DNA of 6,220 bases from NCBI GenBank assembly GCA_937995495.1, contig CALKKA010000067.1, forward strand, positions 1-6,220, written 5' to 3'. The stretch comes from an uncultured Phycisphaerae bacterium. Lineage in GTDB: Bacteria; Planctomycetota; Phycisphaerae; Sedimentisphaerales; Anaerohalosphaeraceae. A program made the position numbers and the translations under genes. The notes under the pieces are model-generated. The model did no database searches and was not told the DNA's origin. It saw only the letters and a list, made by a program, of their open reading frames with translations. Below, one piece after another: positions 6,050 through 6,220 of the stretch; position 1 is the stretch's first letter; each line of letters opens with the position of its first letter.

Positions 6050-6187
6050 TCACAAAAAAACAACTAGCACGACTAATGAACACACAGAAATCTTCTGTCG
6101 CAAGAGCAGGATTAATGCCCTGACCCTTAGATTCCGGATAAGCCCTAATGGAAGCGTGATGCAATCATGAATTGATATGCATTATTC

Positions 6188-6213
6188 TCTGGCCTTTTGG
6201 AGTAATGGCCAGA
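6188..6213. repeat. Short inverted repeat near the right edge
   Basis: TCTGGCC (6188-6194) and GGCCAGA (6207-6213) form a perfect 7-bp stem with a 12-base loop. No T-run follows within the window, so a terminator role is unsupported. Confidence 0.4.
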
Positions 6214-6220
6214 TGCGAGT

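Larger units (their letters stand above)
5897..6220. other. AT-rich region beyond the tRNA fragment, no gene seen
   Basis: No credible coding sequence is visible. The longest open stretch on the plus strand (5997-6170) has no usable start codon and no recognisable family. The DNA is visibly more AT-rich than the rest of the window. It contains an AT palindrome, CTTTTA-AA-TAAAAG (5924-5937), the AGTTACA site cluster and a hairpin at 6188-6213. If 5859-5896 is an att half-site, this would be the terminal non-coding DNA of the integrated element. Confidence 0.5.

Noticed and set aside
5997..6170. Open stretch on the plus strand ending in a peptide reading LTLRFRISPNGS, considered as an integrase-like fragment
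   Set aside because: There is no start codon, it runs through the AGTTACA repeats, and the resemblance is too vague to support a pseudogene call.

Overview
The window looks like chromosomal DNA of a bacterium with moderately high GC. The protein sequences have a PVC-group flavour, most likely Planctomycetota. The main hints are the wording of the polynucleotide phosphorylase (GFMKREGRPTTKE) and a small stand-alone LigD-type phosphoesterase with an HWDLMLE motif. This placement is from memory of the families, not from a search.

Layout. Positions 1-325 hold no convincing gene but contain several hairpins, including a terminator-like structure. A good sigma-70-type promoter (326-353) then drives rpsO (ribosomal protein S15) and pnp (PNPase), the classic rpsO-pnp pair. 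A long imperfect hairpin lies between the two genes, just ahead of the pnp start, where the E. coli pnp leader carries its RNase III-processed stem. A strong Rho-independent terminator follows pnp. Next comes a compact compound inverted repeat (2979-3045), then a complete sigma-54 enhancer-binding regulator of NtrC layout (3084-4439). Its receiver domain has alanine where the phosphorylated aspartate should be.

On the opposite strand, meeting the regulator tail to tail with only 5 bp between stop codons, is a two-gene unit. It consists of pta (phosphate acetyltransferase, 5808-4816), followed after 5 bp by the LigD-type 3'-phosphoesterase-like gene (4810-4445). No acetate kinase or histidine kinase is visible in the window.

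The right end (5859-6220) differs in character. Fifty bases upstream of the pta ATG lies the 3' part of a tRNA gene: T-arm, long variable arm, 3' acceptor strand and G discriminator, which fits tRNA-Ser. It has no matching 5' half. Beyond it is visibly AT-rich DNA with no credible gene and repeated AGTTACA/TGTAACT sites, arranged as two tandem pairs in opposite orientation. Together this is what one end of a tRNA-integrated mobile element would look like (an att half-site plus integrase arm-type sites). That reading is inference, because no integrase is in view.

The genes on the left handle translation and RNA turnover. The minus-strand pair combines acetyl-CoA/acetyl-phosphate metabolism with a possible nucleic-acid end-processing enzyme. 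Nothing in the sequence ties the regulator to a specific target.
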